Assembly (NCBI GenBank): GCA_013400155.1
Contig: VXBM01000143.1
Location: forward strand, 1 to 64,000
Direction: 5' to 3'
Source of the DNA: Helopsaltes ochotensis
Taxonomy: Eukaryota > Chordata > Aves > Passeriformes > Locustellidae
Length of the DNA stretch: 64,000 nucleotides
A program made the position numbers and the translations under genes. This document shows positions 25,059 to 37,236 of the stretch, piece after piece; the stretch's first letter is position 1; every line of letters begins with the position of its first letter. Below the pieces are notes generated by a model that was given only the letters and a program-made list of their open reading frames with translations, had not been told where the DNA came from and searched no databases.

Positions 25059-26343
25059 GTGCAGTGTGGGCTCCATCTGGGCTCAGACATACAAGCGCAG
25101 AAGTGCTGTGGGAGGTTCCCACCTGCAGGGCCCTGAGGACGGTGGGCAGGACAAGGGGTCTCCAGGGAGTTTCAGGGGAGTGCCTGCACACCATCACACC
25201 CAGCATGGTTTGCTGCCCGACTCCTGCACGGCTCCGGGGTTCTGCACCCCTGGGATTCTCCTGGGAGGATTTTGTACGCATCAAATTACAGATGTGGGAA
25301 TGATTTAGGCTCAAAATTAAGACTGCAAACTGCACGGCTCGTGGAGCATCAGTTATTCATTGTTCTTCACAAGAGCTAGGATTGAGATCCCACTTTTCCC
25401 TTCTGAAACTGATTATCTCATCTTAAAGGAGCACCCCTTCCAAGCTGAAGGTATCGTTGTTGTGATACAGCTCTTGCTACTTATGAGTAGAAAACGTTCC
25501 GGACAGTGCCGCAGTTCCAGAAAGATGTGCAATACCGTGCACCGACCTGGGCAGCTACATCAGAGGCAGGGGAGGGACCACGGGATTGCAGGAGCATTTT
25601 AACAACTGCCTGGTTCCCCTGCAAGCTGAGGTGTCCTATAAAATGTGTCAGGGCAGGGCGGCGGTGCTTTAATGCAGGCAGTCAGGGGCATGGGGCCAAG
25701 GGCAGTTACGGCTTTGCATAACTCTGAAGTTGTAAAACAGCTTACACCGATTGGTGTTCTAACACTGGTACTTTTGACTCTCATCCTGCCTTGGAAACCA
25801 ATCCTGCTGCTTTCTAGAGCTTCTCAGGAGAAGCATCCCAAGTGGTAACATATTTCATAACTGCAGAGATATTAAAATGTGAAGTATCAAGTCCCTTCTT
25901 ATCCCAGGTGAAGAAACTTCCTGCGATTCTTCACTACAATGACACAGAAAGAGAAACACTTATCATTACCAGATGAATACCTTGAAGCAACATGAGCAAT
26001 ATAAACTCCCTTCCAAGTTAGAAGCTAAAGTTTAAATCATACTTTAGGAGCTCATATAATACATTTATTCCTCCAGGCCACACACTTGCATTAATAGTTT
26101 TCCATTTCTACCTCCTGACACTGTGGAGAGCACTTTGCACTGCTTATTTCCTCCATTTCTTGACAAATGAGCCTTAAAGATAAGTTAAAGATAAGTTTGA
26201 GACACAGTCCTGTCTTCCCAAAATCCAGTTATTAGCTTCTAGACATACCCACTAGAGACTACTAAACATCACAAATACTTGCTGGGGACACAGGTGGCTT
26301 TGGTGAGTAACAGAAGGCACATGCAAGAAAACCTACACAGATT
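25059..26343. other. Non-coding DNA, no gene seen
   Basis: The sequence is GC-richer from 25060 to 25260 without notable CpG density. The rest is unique DNA with no recognised exon or repeat. Confidence 0.4.
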
Positions 26344-26424
26344 TGGAGGCTGGGACTAGATGGCCTTTAAGGTCCCTTCCAACCCAAGACATTCCATGAC
26401 TCCAGGATTCCCTTCTGTGATTCC
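26344..26424 (+). mobile_element. CR1 LINE 3' end fragment, plus strand
   Basis: The sequence ctgggactagatggccttta leading into ggtcccttccaaccc and then attccatgactcc / ttctgtgattcc is the diagnostic 3' terminus of avian CR1 retrotransposons, including the degenerate terminal octamer repeats (attctatg type). Only about 80 bases remain, so the copy is severely 5'-truncated, the usual state for CR1. It carries no coding sequence. Confidence 0.85.
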
Positions 26425-26526
26425 ACCAGGATGCCACAGAACGTGCCTGCATTGAATCACGTTTACATAGGGAAAGGCAAGGGGACATTAAATCTCTCTG
26501 ACTTCAAAGGCCAGAAGGAAAGGGCG
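26425..26526. other. Short unique spacer
   Basis: Unique sequence between the CR1 end and the microsatellite. Nothing recognised. Confidence 0.4.
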
Positions 26527-26580
26527 TACACACACCCTTATACACACACACACACATATATATCTCCTATATACACACAT
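26527..26580. repeat. CA/TA microsatellite
   Basis: Interrupted dinucleotide array: CA units, then TATATATA, then further ATACACACA. It is likely polymorphic in length. Confidence 0.9.
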
Positions 26581-29500
26581 CAACAGCCTCCTCCACACCG
26601 TGCTCCCCTCTCTCTTTGCCACAAACAGACCCCTGCCTTCCTTCCTTCCCAGCACAGAAGGCTTGATCCAGGGCCCAGCCCAAAGTCATCAGAGCCTGAG
26701 AAGTTTAGACAAGTGTCATGGTGAGGGCGAGATGCAAAAGGAGAGCTACCCAAAAATACACCTGCCTTCTGATGCAAGTCCCACTGCCTCCTGTTCTTCT
26801 TGGATGACTCCCCATGCAAATTGGCACGAGCAAAAGCCTTATTTAGCAATTAGATAAATCCCAATTGTCACTGCAGGAAAACAAACAGCAGGAAAACATT
26901 TGATTGAAGTAACTCCTCTGAATTCTGAAAAATAGTGCCTGGGACTTGGATTTTAAGGTGTCCTGTGGTGGGTAAACAGAGAGATGGAGTAGGTCCTTGG
27001 ATGAATGAGTGCTGACAGCCTTCAAAAAAAAAAAAAGTCAAAATCAGTCTTTGGTTTTGGAGCCTGCTGTGCATCAGAACATTAACCTACTTTGAGCAAA
27101 GTTTGCTAAGCAAGCAGCAGAGACAGCAAGCAGGGTAAGCTAAAAGGAGCTGCATGTAACTCCTTTCTCATGCCTTCAGAGCTGCAAGGCCTGAACACAA
27201 GGAAAAAAACCCAACTGAAGATCTGGCTACCATCCAAAAGTTTAAAGCCTTTGAAAGAGCCCTGTGGTGAAAATGGAGGTACTTAACATTTTGGTATTTC
27301 CCCATCTGTTTGGAAAAAAAGGAAAAGGCTGACTTTAATTACAGTTAGTGGTCAAAAATTGAGGTGTTTTATGTGTGTGTGAATTTTGGTATTGCTGACT
27401 GTAAAAATCTCCCCCAGGTTATTTGCAGGCACTCACATACCAGTTTGTCTCTATGATGAGGTATCAAAAATTATTACTTATTCAAATGTGTAGTCACAGC
27501 TGAGAATGGCACAGCTGACATTTCCATCTCCTTCTGAGTACTACTGACATTTCCTAACTATTGGAAGGGATAAATAAGTATGGACCCCAAAAGATGCTGA
27601 GCATTTTTTATCATGACAAAAGAAAACCATTGGATTGTAAAGTGGGAAACAGATTTTAAGACATGATTTTCCTGGAAAAATTGCTTTCTTTTATGGATTA
27701 TTTTTTACAACTCTGTAATAAATGCTTCAAAAAAGGACTTTCCAACTCCATCTGAAAAAACCTTATATGCCCCCTTTAACACAACTCCATTGACTTTTCA
27801 TTTGTAGTCTGCCTCTTCATGCTAATTATCATGTGCCCTTTAATTATGGGAACAAATTCTTGCAGGGGATGCAATTAAAGATGTAAAAGATACTTCCACC
27901 TAGGTTTCCTTTTTCCCTCGTGGAATTTTCTAAGTTTCTGGCATTTGATTTTTAAGAAAGCTTTTAAGTTTGACTGTGTGGCATCATAATTTACAGAGCA
28001 GGAGCCTCTCACATCCCAAACAGCAGCTGATGAATTTCAAAGGCTTCTTTCTGAATAAACATCTAAAACTCTGGATAGTTATTGAGTTCACACTGCCTCC
28101 TTGTCTCTGGAAAGCAGAGAGCTGTGTGTGCAGACACAATTTGTGTCACAGTCTGTCCAGCAGCTGAATCTCAAGCTGGTGAGAATTCATGTACAAAATT
28201 TTGATATTTCTGTTTCAGAAAACTTCGATATGTGCAGTACCAGAGAACACAGAACACCTCTTGGCTTTTACCTGACCACTCTGAAGCCCCTGAAAGGCTT
28301 GCTTTTGGTTAGGAGCGGTAGTATTATATAGATGCTGATTGCTTTTTATTTAGCCCACTCAACTGAAAGCAAGCCCAAATATTCTGCACTAAGCTTTGTG
28401 TCTGCTTGAAGCCTAGAAGATGACATTTCCATTTAGTGCGTACACAATTTAAAGAAGTGCAGTGATGAAAAGGAACAAAACAAAACTCAGAACTGCAGTG
28501 TTCTTTGTAAAAACTCTGCCCTTATAATTTTAGACTAAGCTTTAGGAAGGAATACACTAAGGGTTGAGGAAGAGTGATAGACCACAAATTATTCTGAAGT
28601 TTTGGGGGAGGAAGTCCATGTCATTGCCTGGACAGAGGCTGAAATGAATGAGAAGGGAGCTGCCTGGTCCATGTACAAAGCACTGTGCAGGCACTGAGTT
28701 CTGCATCCCCAGCATCCCTGCTTGGCTGTGTGGGAATGCACACCCTGAGTTAGTGCTGTCACCACGTCCTTGGCAGGATCTCATCATCTACGGGACAGGC
28801 ATTTTCTTTTCCTGTTTTTGCTTCCCTCTGACATCTGTGGACATTAAATCTCAAACACCTTGAGCTTCTTTTGGGAGCCAAACAAGTAAGTGTGCAGTGG
28901 GTGTGCAGTGCCCAACATTTGACGACACTTTTGGCAGGAGGATGTGAGAGGAAAAGGCTACTTGGTACTTAGCTGCTGCCTGGGGTTAAGCCACAACCAT
29001 GCTGGACTCTTATTTTTCTGTTTATAAAGCAGTTGAGATAGCAGAAGTGTTTTCAGATCATCTGCTGGAGAGGTGCTTTTTGGAGATGGGTTTCCATCCT
29101 GCTTTGCACAGCACTCAGTAGAACGCTCCCCAGCCCCCCACTGCAAAGACTGGATGCTTGACAGAGAGAAGTGATTCTTAAGAGAGAAAAAAAACCCCAT
29201 CCTAATGAGTGTTGTATTAGCAAACACTGTGGTGGCTTTAGCAAAAAGCCATACAATCACTGTGAAAAACAATCCAGAATAATGATGTTTGTGAAATCCA
29301 TTTGTCCAATAGTATGGGGGAATTACTCAAAGAGAGTCCGACTTTCCCTGGGAACTAAGTTTAATTCCACTCAAGGTTTCCATCTCTAATTGCTACCTCA
29401 GGGGTAAATGTTGTCCTGACTTGGGAGAGAACTGTGAGCACCAAAAGCAGATCTGAACAGAAATTTCAGACACTAGAGGGTTTATTTTTTCCCTTTTCTT

Positions 29501-29596
29501 CAGAATGTACCTCTCATTTTGAATCTGAATATCTTTCTGGGGGTAAAAAAAAAACAAACCACCACATTAATTTGTGGTGATTCTCATTAAATAATG
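26581..29596. other. Non-coding DNA, no gene seen
   Basis: Unique sequence. An A-run lies at 27025-27037 and a short A/C-rich run at 29545-29565. No recognised exon, RNA gene or transposon. Confidence 0.45.
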
Positions 29597-29618
29597 AAAA
29601 AAAAAAAAAAAAAAAAAA
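29597..29618. repeat. Poly(A) run of 22
   Basis: An uninterrupted run of 22 adenines lies in AT-rich context. No retroposed body is recognised upstream, so it is annotated as a mononucleotide repeat. Confidence 0.9.
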
Positions 29619-31830
29619 TATTAAAAAATGAAGGAAGAAGGTGGGGAGGCTTTTGAAATGTTTAAAGGAAGACCCTTTTTCAAACACCACTGAATAGGAA
29701 GAGAAACAACAGCGAGGCAGGAACAGATAAGGACAAAAGCTCTGGTCTGTTCAATTTTTGTGCGAGGTTGTAATTATTCTGTTGTACGTGGGAAGAACAA
29801 TGGGACACGGAGAAACCACACAGATAAATCCTGCAACTTTCCTCTGTGCAGGGAGAAGCTGCTGCAGCCAGGCTGGGAGCACATTTGCAGGGGTGCACAT
29901 GTTTATCATCTCAGTTTTCCTAGAAGCCAATCACCAAGGGACAAAGCAGAAGTTGTTCCCTGCTGGAATTTCCCTAAGGAAGGGTGTTCAGGGCTTGCAG
30001 TGCAGGTCAGGAGCTCGGGGTCAGGAGGAGATGTGCTGCACCCCAGGTGCACTCCTCAGAGCTCAGGGGCCAAGGCTGGAGGTGGGCTCGAACCCAGCAT
30101 TCCCATTTTCATGGGATCTCTAGCTGAGATTCTAAAAGAAGATGACTTCTGGCCTCACCAAGACAGAACTCAAATTCAAATCGCACAGAGTTGAGTTCAC
30201 CCATCGAGGACATACGGATCTGAAATTTTTCCCTCCTCGGCCTTGAAAATGAATCTGAGTCTGCTCTCTGCTCAGCCTCCTGAAAATGCCTTGCTCACAC
30301 CGCGCTACACACAGAGGTTTCAGGCAAGATCAGGAGTGAAGCCAGCAGTTTCTCTCTAAGTAGCCCTTCACCAGGCTTTGTAAGTCACTTCCAGAGGACG
30401 TTTTCCTGTCTGGATCCCAGGGAGCAGCAACAATGAAGCTGCTGCTGTGCTCACCAAGGACTCGCTGTGCAGGGGACAGTGATCATCACCCTTGGGCTGC
30501 TGCTGAACACATTTTGGGTTTTTTTACAGGTGTGTCCATCGTTTCTGCTGAGCTACAAGGTGGAGGTCCAAACCACAGCTGGTATGGAGATGGCAGGAAA
30601 GGGATTCCTTCCCCATCCACTTCCCCAGGGCTTTGGGAAAGCCTGAGCTGCAGTGCTGGCTCGCTCCCGCCTCACCGAGTTATTTGGGGAATACAGAGGA
30701 CACTCTAATGAGGGAATCAAGGGAGTTACTTTTATTCTTTATGATCTTTATTTAATGATTTGACTTCAGAGTAATGGAAGATGGGTGGCTTGGGAAGGTA
30801 AATTGTGGCTCAGAAAGACAGGAAAGGAAGTAAACATGCTGTAGGTATCAAAAATCCCTGAATTAATTATACCAATAAATGCATGGTACAAGTCAGTTTA
30901 GACTTAATCAAATGTAAAACCTAAAGAAAAACCAAACAAACAAAAAAAATCAAAGTTTCATTGAATCCAATGTATTCCCATCACTGAATCTTTTGGGAAT
31001 TTTTTTTAATTGATAGAAAAGCGTTTAATTAAAAATAAAATATCATCTTAAGCAGTATGAAAAAGTTTGCATGTGATGCAAATTCTGGCTAATTCATTGC
31101 TTTATAATACCTTTCTAAACTGCAAATTTGGATTATTTCCAGTGTAACCGTTACTGCTAGGGTTCATCTAGGAATATATGCCTTAGTATTTCCTTTATTA
31201 AATGAAAACCTTTATGGGAGAAATTTGGGAGGTGAAGGAGGGGTTATTGCAGATAATCCTGGGGTAAAGACTGGCAGGTGTCACAGCTCTCCCATGTGTT
31301 TTATATGTTATGGATCAGAAGCAACAGTCAAAAAAAACCACCAGCACAGTAGCTTATATAGTCATATCAGAAAAAATATAATTCTCCTTTTGTAAACAGC
31401 ATATTGGGTTCCTTTCCACCATTCAATTTTATCTAAGAAGAGAGCAGAAAACAGAAGCACAGTATTTTCACATGTCTACGTGCACATGTCAACATTTCAG
31501 AAGTTCTTTTGATTTCTGATAAAGTGGATAGATTTTATTTTCAAATATTACTGTTCCTATAACAATGTTTTTTTTATAAAAACAGTATTTCTAAAAAGCT
31601 CAATTTTGCTTTCACAGCGGGAATGAACAGAAATGGCCTTTAGAAGTTGAAAGGTGAAGGGAATATGTCAAGTTTCAGTCTGAGGATATAACCGTTCTCA
31701 TTTCTCCTCTCTCTCCACTAAGAGCAAGTCCCACCCCTACAAAGCCTGGTGAAGTGTGTTTAACCCTGGTAAATAGAGGATGCAGAAGAGTAAAACACAT
31801 ATGGGAATGGGTTTATGGCTTTTAGAGTTC
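29619..31830. other. Non-coding DNA, no gene seen
   Basis: Unique sequence. Frames at 29758-30123 and 29760-30194 (+, 121 and 144 codons) overlap each other in different frames and show no family resemblance, so neither is supported as coding. Confidence 0.45.
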
Positions 31831-31856
31831 ATGTCAGGCTAATGACAGCCTGACAT
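31831..31856. repeat. Perfect inverted repeat, 10-bp arms
   Basis: Arms atgtcaggct (31831-31840) and agcctgacat (31847-31856) are exact reverse complements with a six-base loop. Function is unknown. A receptor-type binding site or a chance hairpin are both possible. Confidence 0.6.
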
Positions 31857-33310
31857 TGATTTCTGGGGTCCTTTTACCACAGGGACAGCAATTGTGACTC
31901 ACACCGTACCTGTGCTCATGACAACTGGCAATAAGTAGCCTTTATTTTACTTACCCTAGCACCACTAGATAATGGTAAAGGTTGTTCAATTGCACAGCTA
32001 CATTAAACAAACGCATGAAGCACACAACAAAACCACCCATGGGTGATTTTGCAATGCAATGCAATGAACCTGGTAAATTCATAACCTGAAGCTGTTTGAA
32101 AGCTGACATGGTTGAAGTAGCCCTTTTTTTTTTTACTAGAAAGTTGAATCTATTTTCAGTTCAGGAAAGGGGGTATTTGGGGGGGTTTTTTTTCCCCAAA
32201 AAATTCTCAAAAGTAGGAAGGCAGAAGATGACCAGTGAAGCTTTCAAGCCCTGTTGCAGCACGTTTATTGATCACCCTGCTGCACACACCTTTTGTTTTG
32301 ATTCTGCCCATGCTGGGTTTACAGTGTTACTCGCTTCCCCACAAGTTCCTGGAATGGCTGTGGGGCTCTATGGGCCAAATCCACAGTTCCTGCCGGTTTC
32401 AGTGGCTCTGGCCCAGCCTCTCCAGGGTCTCCACAACCAGTAGAGTTCACAGCTTACCTTGAACTCCCCTGGAAAAGCTCCCAGTGCATTTCCCATCCCC
32501 GGCCACCACATCTCCACGGCACCAGCATCACAGCAGGAGTTGTCTGTATTGCACAGCTTTTTGAGTTTTAGCAACAAATCATAAGCTGCTGTAGGTATGA
32601 CTATTAATAGAATGGAAACATTTGATTTTGTCATTAATCACCCTGTTTATATGTTGATGTAGGGGAACAAAACAACATACTTATTGCTCAGTAATAAGCA
32701 TCACTGAATCATAATGTTACTGATACCTAATGTTTCATTCGCTCCTTTCAAAGGCTGTTTGTTTCAAGTCTTTGTGCATCGATGACTGTTTATGCTTAAG
32801 GATATGAAAGTGACAAACTATGGCAGAATGAGTGCTAGAAATGCACTGGGATAATAATAAATGATTAATTACTACGTGGTTGTGAGGAATTTGTTGAACT
32901 CTTCAACTACTCTGAGGCACGCACCATGTTATAGACCTCAATTTACATTCACCTAAGTACAATGACTGTTACATTTTCCCATACAGAATCTCCCTCTCCT
33001 TCCTTTTCGGGATGTAAATGAATGTGCACTCCTCTCTGAATAGATGTTCTTACCTAAAATAGTTTTCACAGCAGTGACCAAGTTAATGCACAACCTACTA
33101 TTCTTGAACAATCCAGATCTTTCTCTGAATTTAAAACCAATTTTGCTTCATAAATTACACAAAAGATAACATTTCTACAGTGCAGTAAGTAGATTTAAGA
33201 TACCGTTCAGGAAAGTTACAGCAGTGGCTGTACAGGTCTGAACAACGGAGCACAGGAGTTCTATGAGGCAGAGAATGCCTGGCTGCGGTTTTTGCAGCTG
33301 GGAAGCTGGA
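31857..33310. other. Non-coding DNA, no gene seen
   Basis: Unique sequence containing a three-unit GCAAT repeat at 32051-32065 and T/G runs at 32125-32205. No recognised gene. Confidence 0.45.
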
Positions 33311-33366
33311 AGAGTCACAAAACATCCTAGGTTACAGTGGAAGGGGCCTTTAAAATTCACCAGCTG
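33311..33366 (-). mobile_element. Possible degraded CR1 3' end, minus strand
   Basis: The order of elements (gtcacaaaacatcc, then ggttacagtggaaggggcc, then tttaaaattcacc) follows the reverse complement of a CR1 tail (tcatagaatcatcc, ggttggaagggacc, tttaaagatcatc), with many substitutions. If real it is an old, short copy. The match is by eye and weak. Confidence 0.35.
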
Positions 33367-36300
33367 CTGATAGAATACAGGCCAGGATCTGTTGCATCAG
33401 GATGTCAGAGGGTGCTGTGCCCCAAAATAGCAGGGAAATCCTTAAGGCGGTCAAGGATGCATAATCAAAAGACATGGAATACCCATATTGTGCTAAATAA
33501 ATTAATCACGATGGGATTTATTACAGCAAATAGCAAATTAATTAATAAAAGAGATGCCGGAAATGCAGCAAAGTGTTACTGAGCTGGAGAGCCTTTCACT
33601 AGAGGGAGCAGTTAATGGAAATGCCATGTAATGGTAGAAAGAACTTAGTTACAGGCTACAGTCATGGCTGGTCTCCGATGAGAATAATAAGATTAAGTAT
33701 CAGAATCCTGCAACTAAGATAGATTTCTTCCCCCCCAACAGAAAGAAGGTGGAAAAATGCAGTTCCTCATCACTTTTTCAGGCTGGTTCACTACACCAAG
33801 AGGAAAGCAAGCTTGCATGTCAAGGGGAAGGGTCAGCTCTTTGCTCTGCTTGAGCCAGCAAGCCGGAGCAGCAGCAAGTGGCAGTGCTGTCACCACGCCC
33901 GACTCGTGCAGTAATGAATGTGGTGTGTCACTTTTGGGGACTGCACAGTTGACAAGCCTGCCTGCAGCTCTGGCTGCTCCTCAAAGCACAGTGAAGGTCA
34001 CAGTCAGTGACTTCCCGATTCCAGGTCACTGTTGCGCAGAAAGCTCCCCTCCAGCAGTATATGCATTTCACACCTAGCTGCTCCTTTTGTCAAGCTGTCA
34101 TATTTAATTAAAATGCTGACAGCCTTTAAGGATCTCTACAATGTGCAAAAAATACATAAGATCAACACTTCACACTTCTACCAGCGACTATTCTTTTCCA
34201 ACAGTAATTTAATTTGCTACCTCAAGAACTAGAGGGTTTTAAATTATTTTTTCCTTTTGCTGTTCTTCATGAAACGCAGAGGAAGAGCCTTCTAATCAGT
34301 GCCTTGAGCTCCTTTGTGCTGTCTGCTCTCAGCCAGGACATTCTCCACCTAGAGAAACTCTCCTGCTGTGCAGAGCTTGGGGTGCTGAGAATTCTCACTG
34401 TACACTCTCTCTCCAGTTCCCTGATCAGAGAAGGATTCTTTTTTATGCCCACAAGTTCTTTACTTGGCATTAAATCCATTGGTGGTAAAGGCATCTGATT
34501 CTCTTTGAGATCTCCAAAAGGCTTAATCCACTTCTGTGGTATTGTTAATTCAAGTGCTTGGTTTCCTGGCGTTGTTCTTTGGGCTGAACCGTGAGGTGAT
34601 GACCTCACCGCCGTGTGTAATCACAGACAAACCCTTTCACATCTCTTTCCTCCAGATACCATAAAACCTCAAACTTATCATCAATTCTATATGATATTAT
34701 ATAGCAACTAATTATCATCTCTCTCTCTTTTTTTTTTCTTTAAATACAGCAATAAGATGCTGTTGCAATTACAAATAATTTACGAGAGCTAGAATTTCCC
34801 TCTGCTTTCAAGAAGGTCTATGAGATATTAATCTCTACCAGCACAGGGCTATCAGCACTATAATTCTGTCCCTGCATTAGCTCATGCTTTGTCTTGGACA
34901 TTCATGCACAGCTGTGGGGACTAGTGACACCTTGTCACCTTGGGTCAGTTGCACCAGGTGCTGCACCTCAGTAATTTCTATTACAGTGCACTTCTGACCG
35001 TGCAGATGGACAGACAGACGTACAAGGCAGGCTGAGAGGAGGAAAGGTCTCCCCAGCATGCCCGGTGTAAGACAAGAAACCAGAGACAGCCTCTGGAACA
35101 GGCCTGATCCTTCTGAGCTCCAGTCACCTCTGATTCCTGCATCTTCTCATCCATCTGCAAACTTCTCCAGGTTTAGCCTGCTCAGGCCATCAGCTCATCA
35201 GCTCAGGGTAAACTTGCCCCCAAAAATATGACAGAAAGCATCTAAACCGAAGACAATTCAGGCAAAAAGCACTGATGAAATCGGAGTATTCAGTCCCAGC
35301 ATCCCCTTCCATGAGGAAGTCAGTAAGAAATCGCTTTCAGAAGAATAAGCATTGTCACAACAGCCTTCCCCACACAATTTGGGAGCCCCTCGGGAGCGGG
35401 TGGGTGCCCAGGCTGAAGGAGGATGGGATGGGGCAGTTGGGCCCTCTCCTCCCACCTGATCACCTTCCATTCCTTCAACTCAGACAAGCAACGCCTATTC
35501 CCAGCCCCAGATCCTTTGCTCCATTGGAAATCAAGTGCAAATAAGTTCTAAAGCTGCTCAAGGGAGACACCTGAAAATGGCCAACATACTCAAAAATAGT
35601 ATCTTTCAGCAATTCATCTCTATAAAATATGCTCAAGGGAGCATTATGGTAGAAAATGGATTTTGCTTTGCAAATGTAATGATTCATATCATGATTATCT
35701 GTGCATTCATCCAGTCACAGCAGAAGAACAATGTCATATTACACATCTGACCAAACACAACTAATCAGTATAGATGGAATTAAAATTGAGATGCTCACAG
35801 AGTGGTTTTATTGTTCTTTTCTTTTCTTTTTTTCTTCCAACTCAATCTGTAGAGTTTCATAAAAGTAGTCTAAGACACGGACCTGGTAAAGAAAGTTATG
35901 ATTTTCTAATGAAGTCTGAAGTAGAAAATCTGTATAAATTACTCAGGTGTAAGAGCTACTTATTCTATAAATACATCTAATATCTATATATATTTCTATA
36001 GACTAAGACAGTAAAATAAAACTGGCTAAAAGGTCTAAAACTCAGCAGTATAGATTTCAAAAATTATTTATATCTATTACTTTAGAATGTAAAATTTTAT
36101 TTAAAAACTAAAAATGAACTGAAATTCTTTAGCATACGTGAGGACTGTTTAAAGCTCCAACTGCTGATTTTAACAGCCATGATTTTGTGAAGGTGCATGT
36201 GGAAAACTTGGTGCAAATACATTCACATTCATGAGAGAGAAGTTTAACAGGAGATCATTTAAAAGGCCTTTGCATGGGACCCGAACCAACATGCTTAAAA

Positions 36301-36559
36301 AGGGGAGAAAAAGATGAAGGCGCAAAGGAATGTGCTTCAGCCCAGTCTGCTTGGAAATACCTCCCTATGTGAAATGTTTCAGAGGGCTCGTGCCTGCTCA
36401 CTCCTGAGTGTTCCCACATTCACTCCGAGTCACGACACTGGGGGGTACTTCCCCCCGCAACAGGCCTGCTTAAAGCTGCCTGGGGAGGTCCGCCAGAGGC
36501 ACCCCTGCACCTCTGCTCGGAGGCAGCAGCACACGCCGCATTCCTAAAGCACAAAATGC
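33367..36559. other. Non-coding DNA, no gene seen
   Basis: Unique sequence. AT-rich homeodomain-like cores (aattaattaa) cluster around 33500-33550. From about 36390 the sequence becomes GC-richer as it approaches the CpG-rich block. No gene recognised. Confidence 0.45.
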
Positions 36560-37236
36560 AGCCCAGGCAGCTCTGCCAAGGCCCCGATCCCGCTCTCATA
36601 ATGGCTCAAACCGATCGTGTCGTAGCCGAAGCTCTGCATATGTCAGGAATTAGGAAACGCGAGGCTGCCGAGCCCTTTGGTGGCTTGTCAAGCCCCGGGA
36701 TGCTCGGTGCCGAGGCGCTGGAACAGGCAGGGGTTCCAGATGGCTCTGGGCACCCTCCTGACGGCTGCTCGGCGGAGGGAGCCCATTCGCGAAGGCTGCT
36801 CCCTGCCGGGGACCCGCAGGCTCACATCCTACCGCTTAGAGGCTCACTCAAGTGCTTCATGTTTCCTAGCAAGGACACTTTTGTCCACACCTCCTGTTTT
36901 CGAGAGCGTCAGGGCTGGGAAGTTTGGCTGCACCGCTGGCCAGCTGCAGGCTGGAGGAGCCCGGTGTCCCGGTCACATCTGTTCCCTGGCTTACCCAGGC
37001 GCCGGCAGGTAATGAAGAGCAGGTTGTTCTCGCCCCTCACAGGTTTCCGGCTGACATCACAGCACTTTGCCGTGAGAGCCAGCTGGCGAGCGGCACTGCC
37101 CCACCGTGCCCCGCTCCCGGGCCGCACGTCACCATCCGCGCACCGCCAGTGCGCTGCCACGGCCCCGGGCACAGCTGTCCGACCCCTCCCGCTCCGGGCA
37201 GAATCCTCGGGCACCGACAGCTCTGCCTGTAGCATC
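36560..37236. promoter_or_regulatory. CpG island, candidate promoter
   Basis: By hand count this block holds on the order of 45 to 50 CpG dinucleotides in about 700 bases at roughly 60% G+C, with an observed/expected ratio I estimate near 0.7. The surrounding kilobases are CpG-poor. It contains an acgtca CRE half-site around 37127-37132. A splice-donor-like CAG|GTAATG lies at 37006-37014 on the plus strand. A 262-codon frame (36556-37344, +) spans it, but long frames in GC-rich DNA are expected by chance and the product shows no known domain. The likely role is a promoter or first exon of an unannotated or non-coding transcript, or an orphan CpG island acting as an enhancer. Strand is uncertain. 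Confidence 0.55.
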
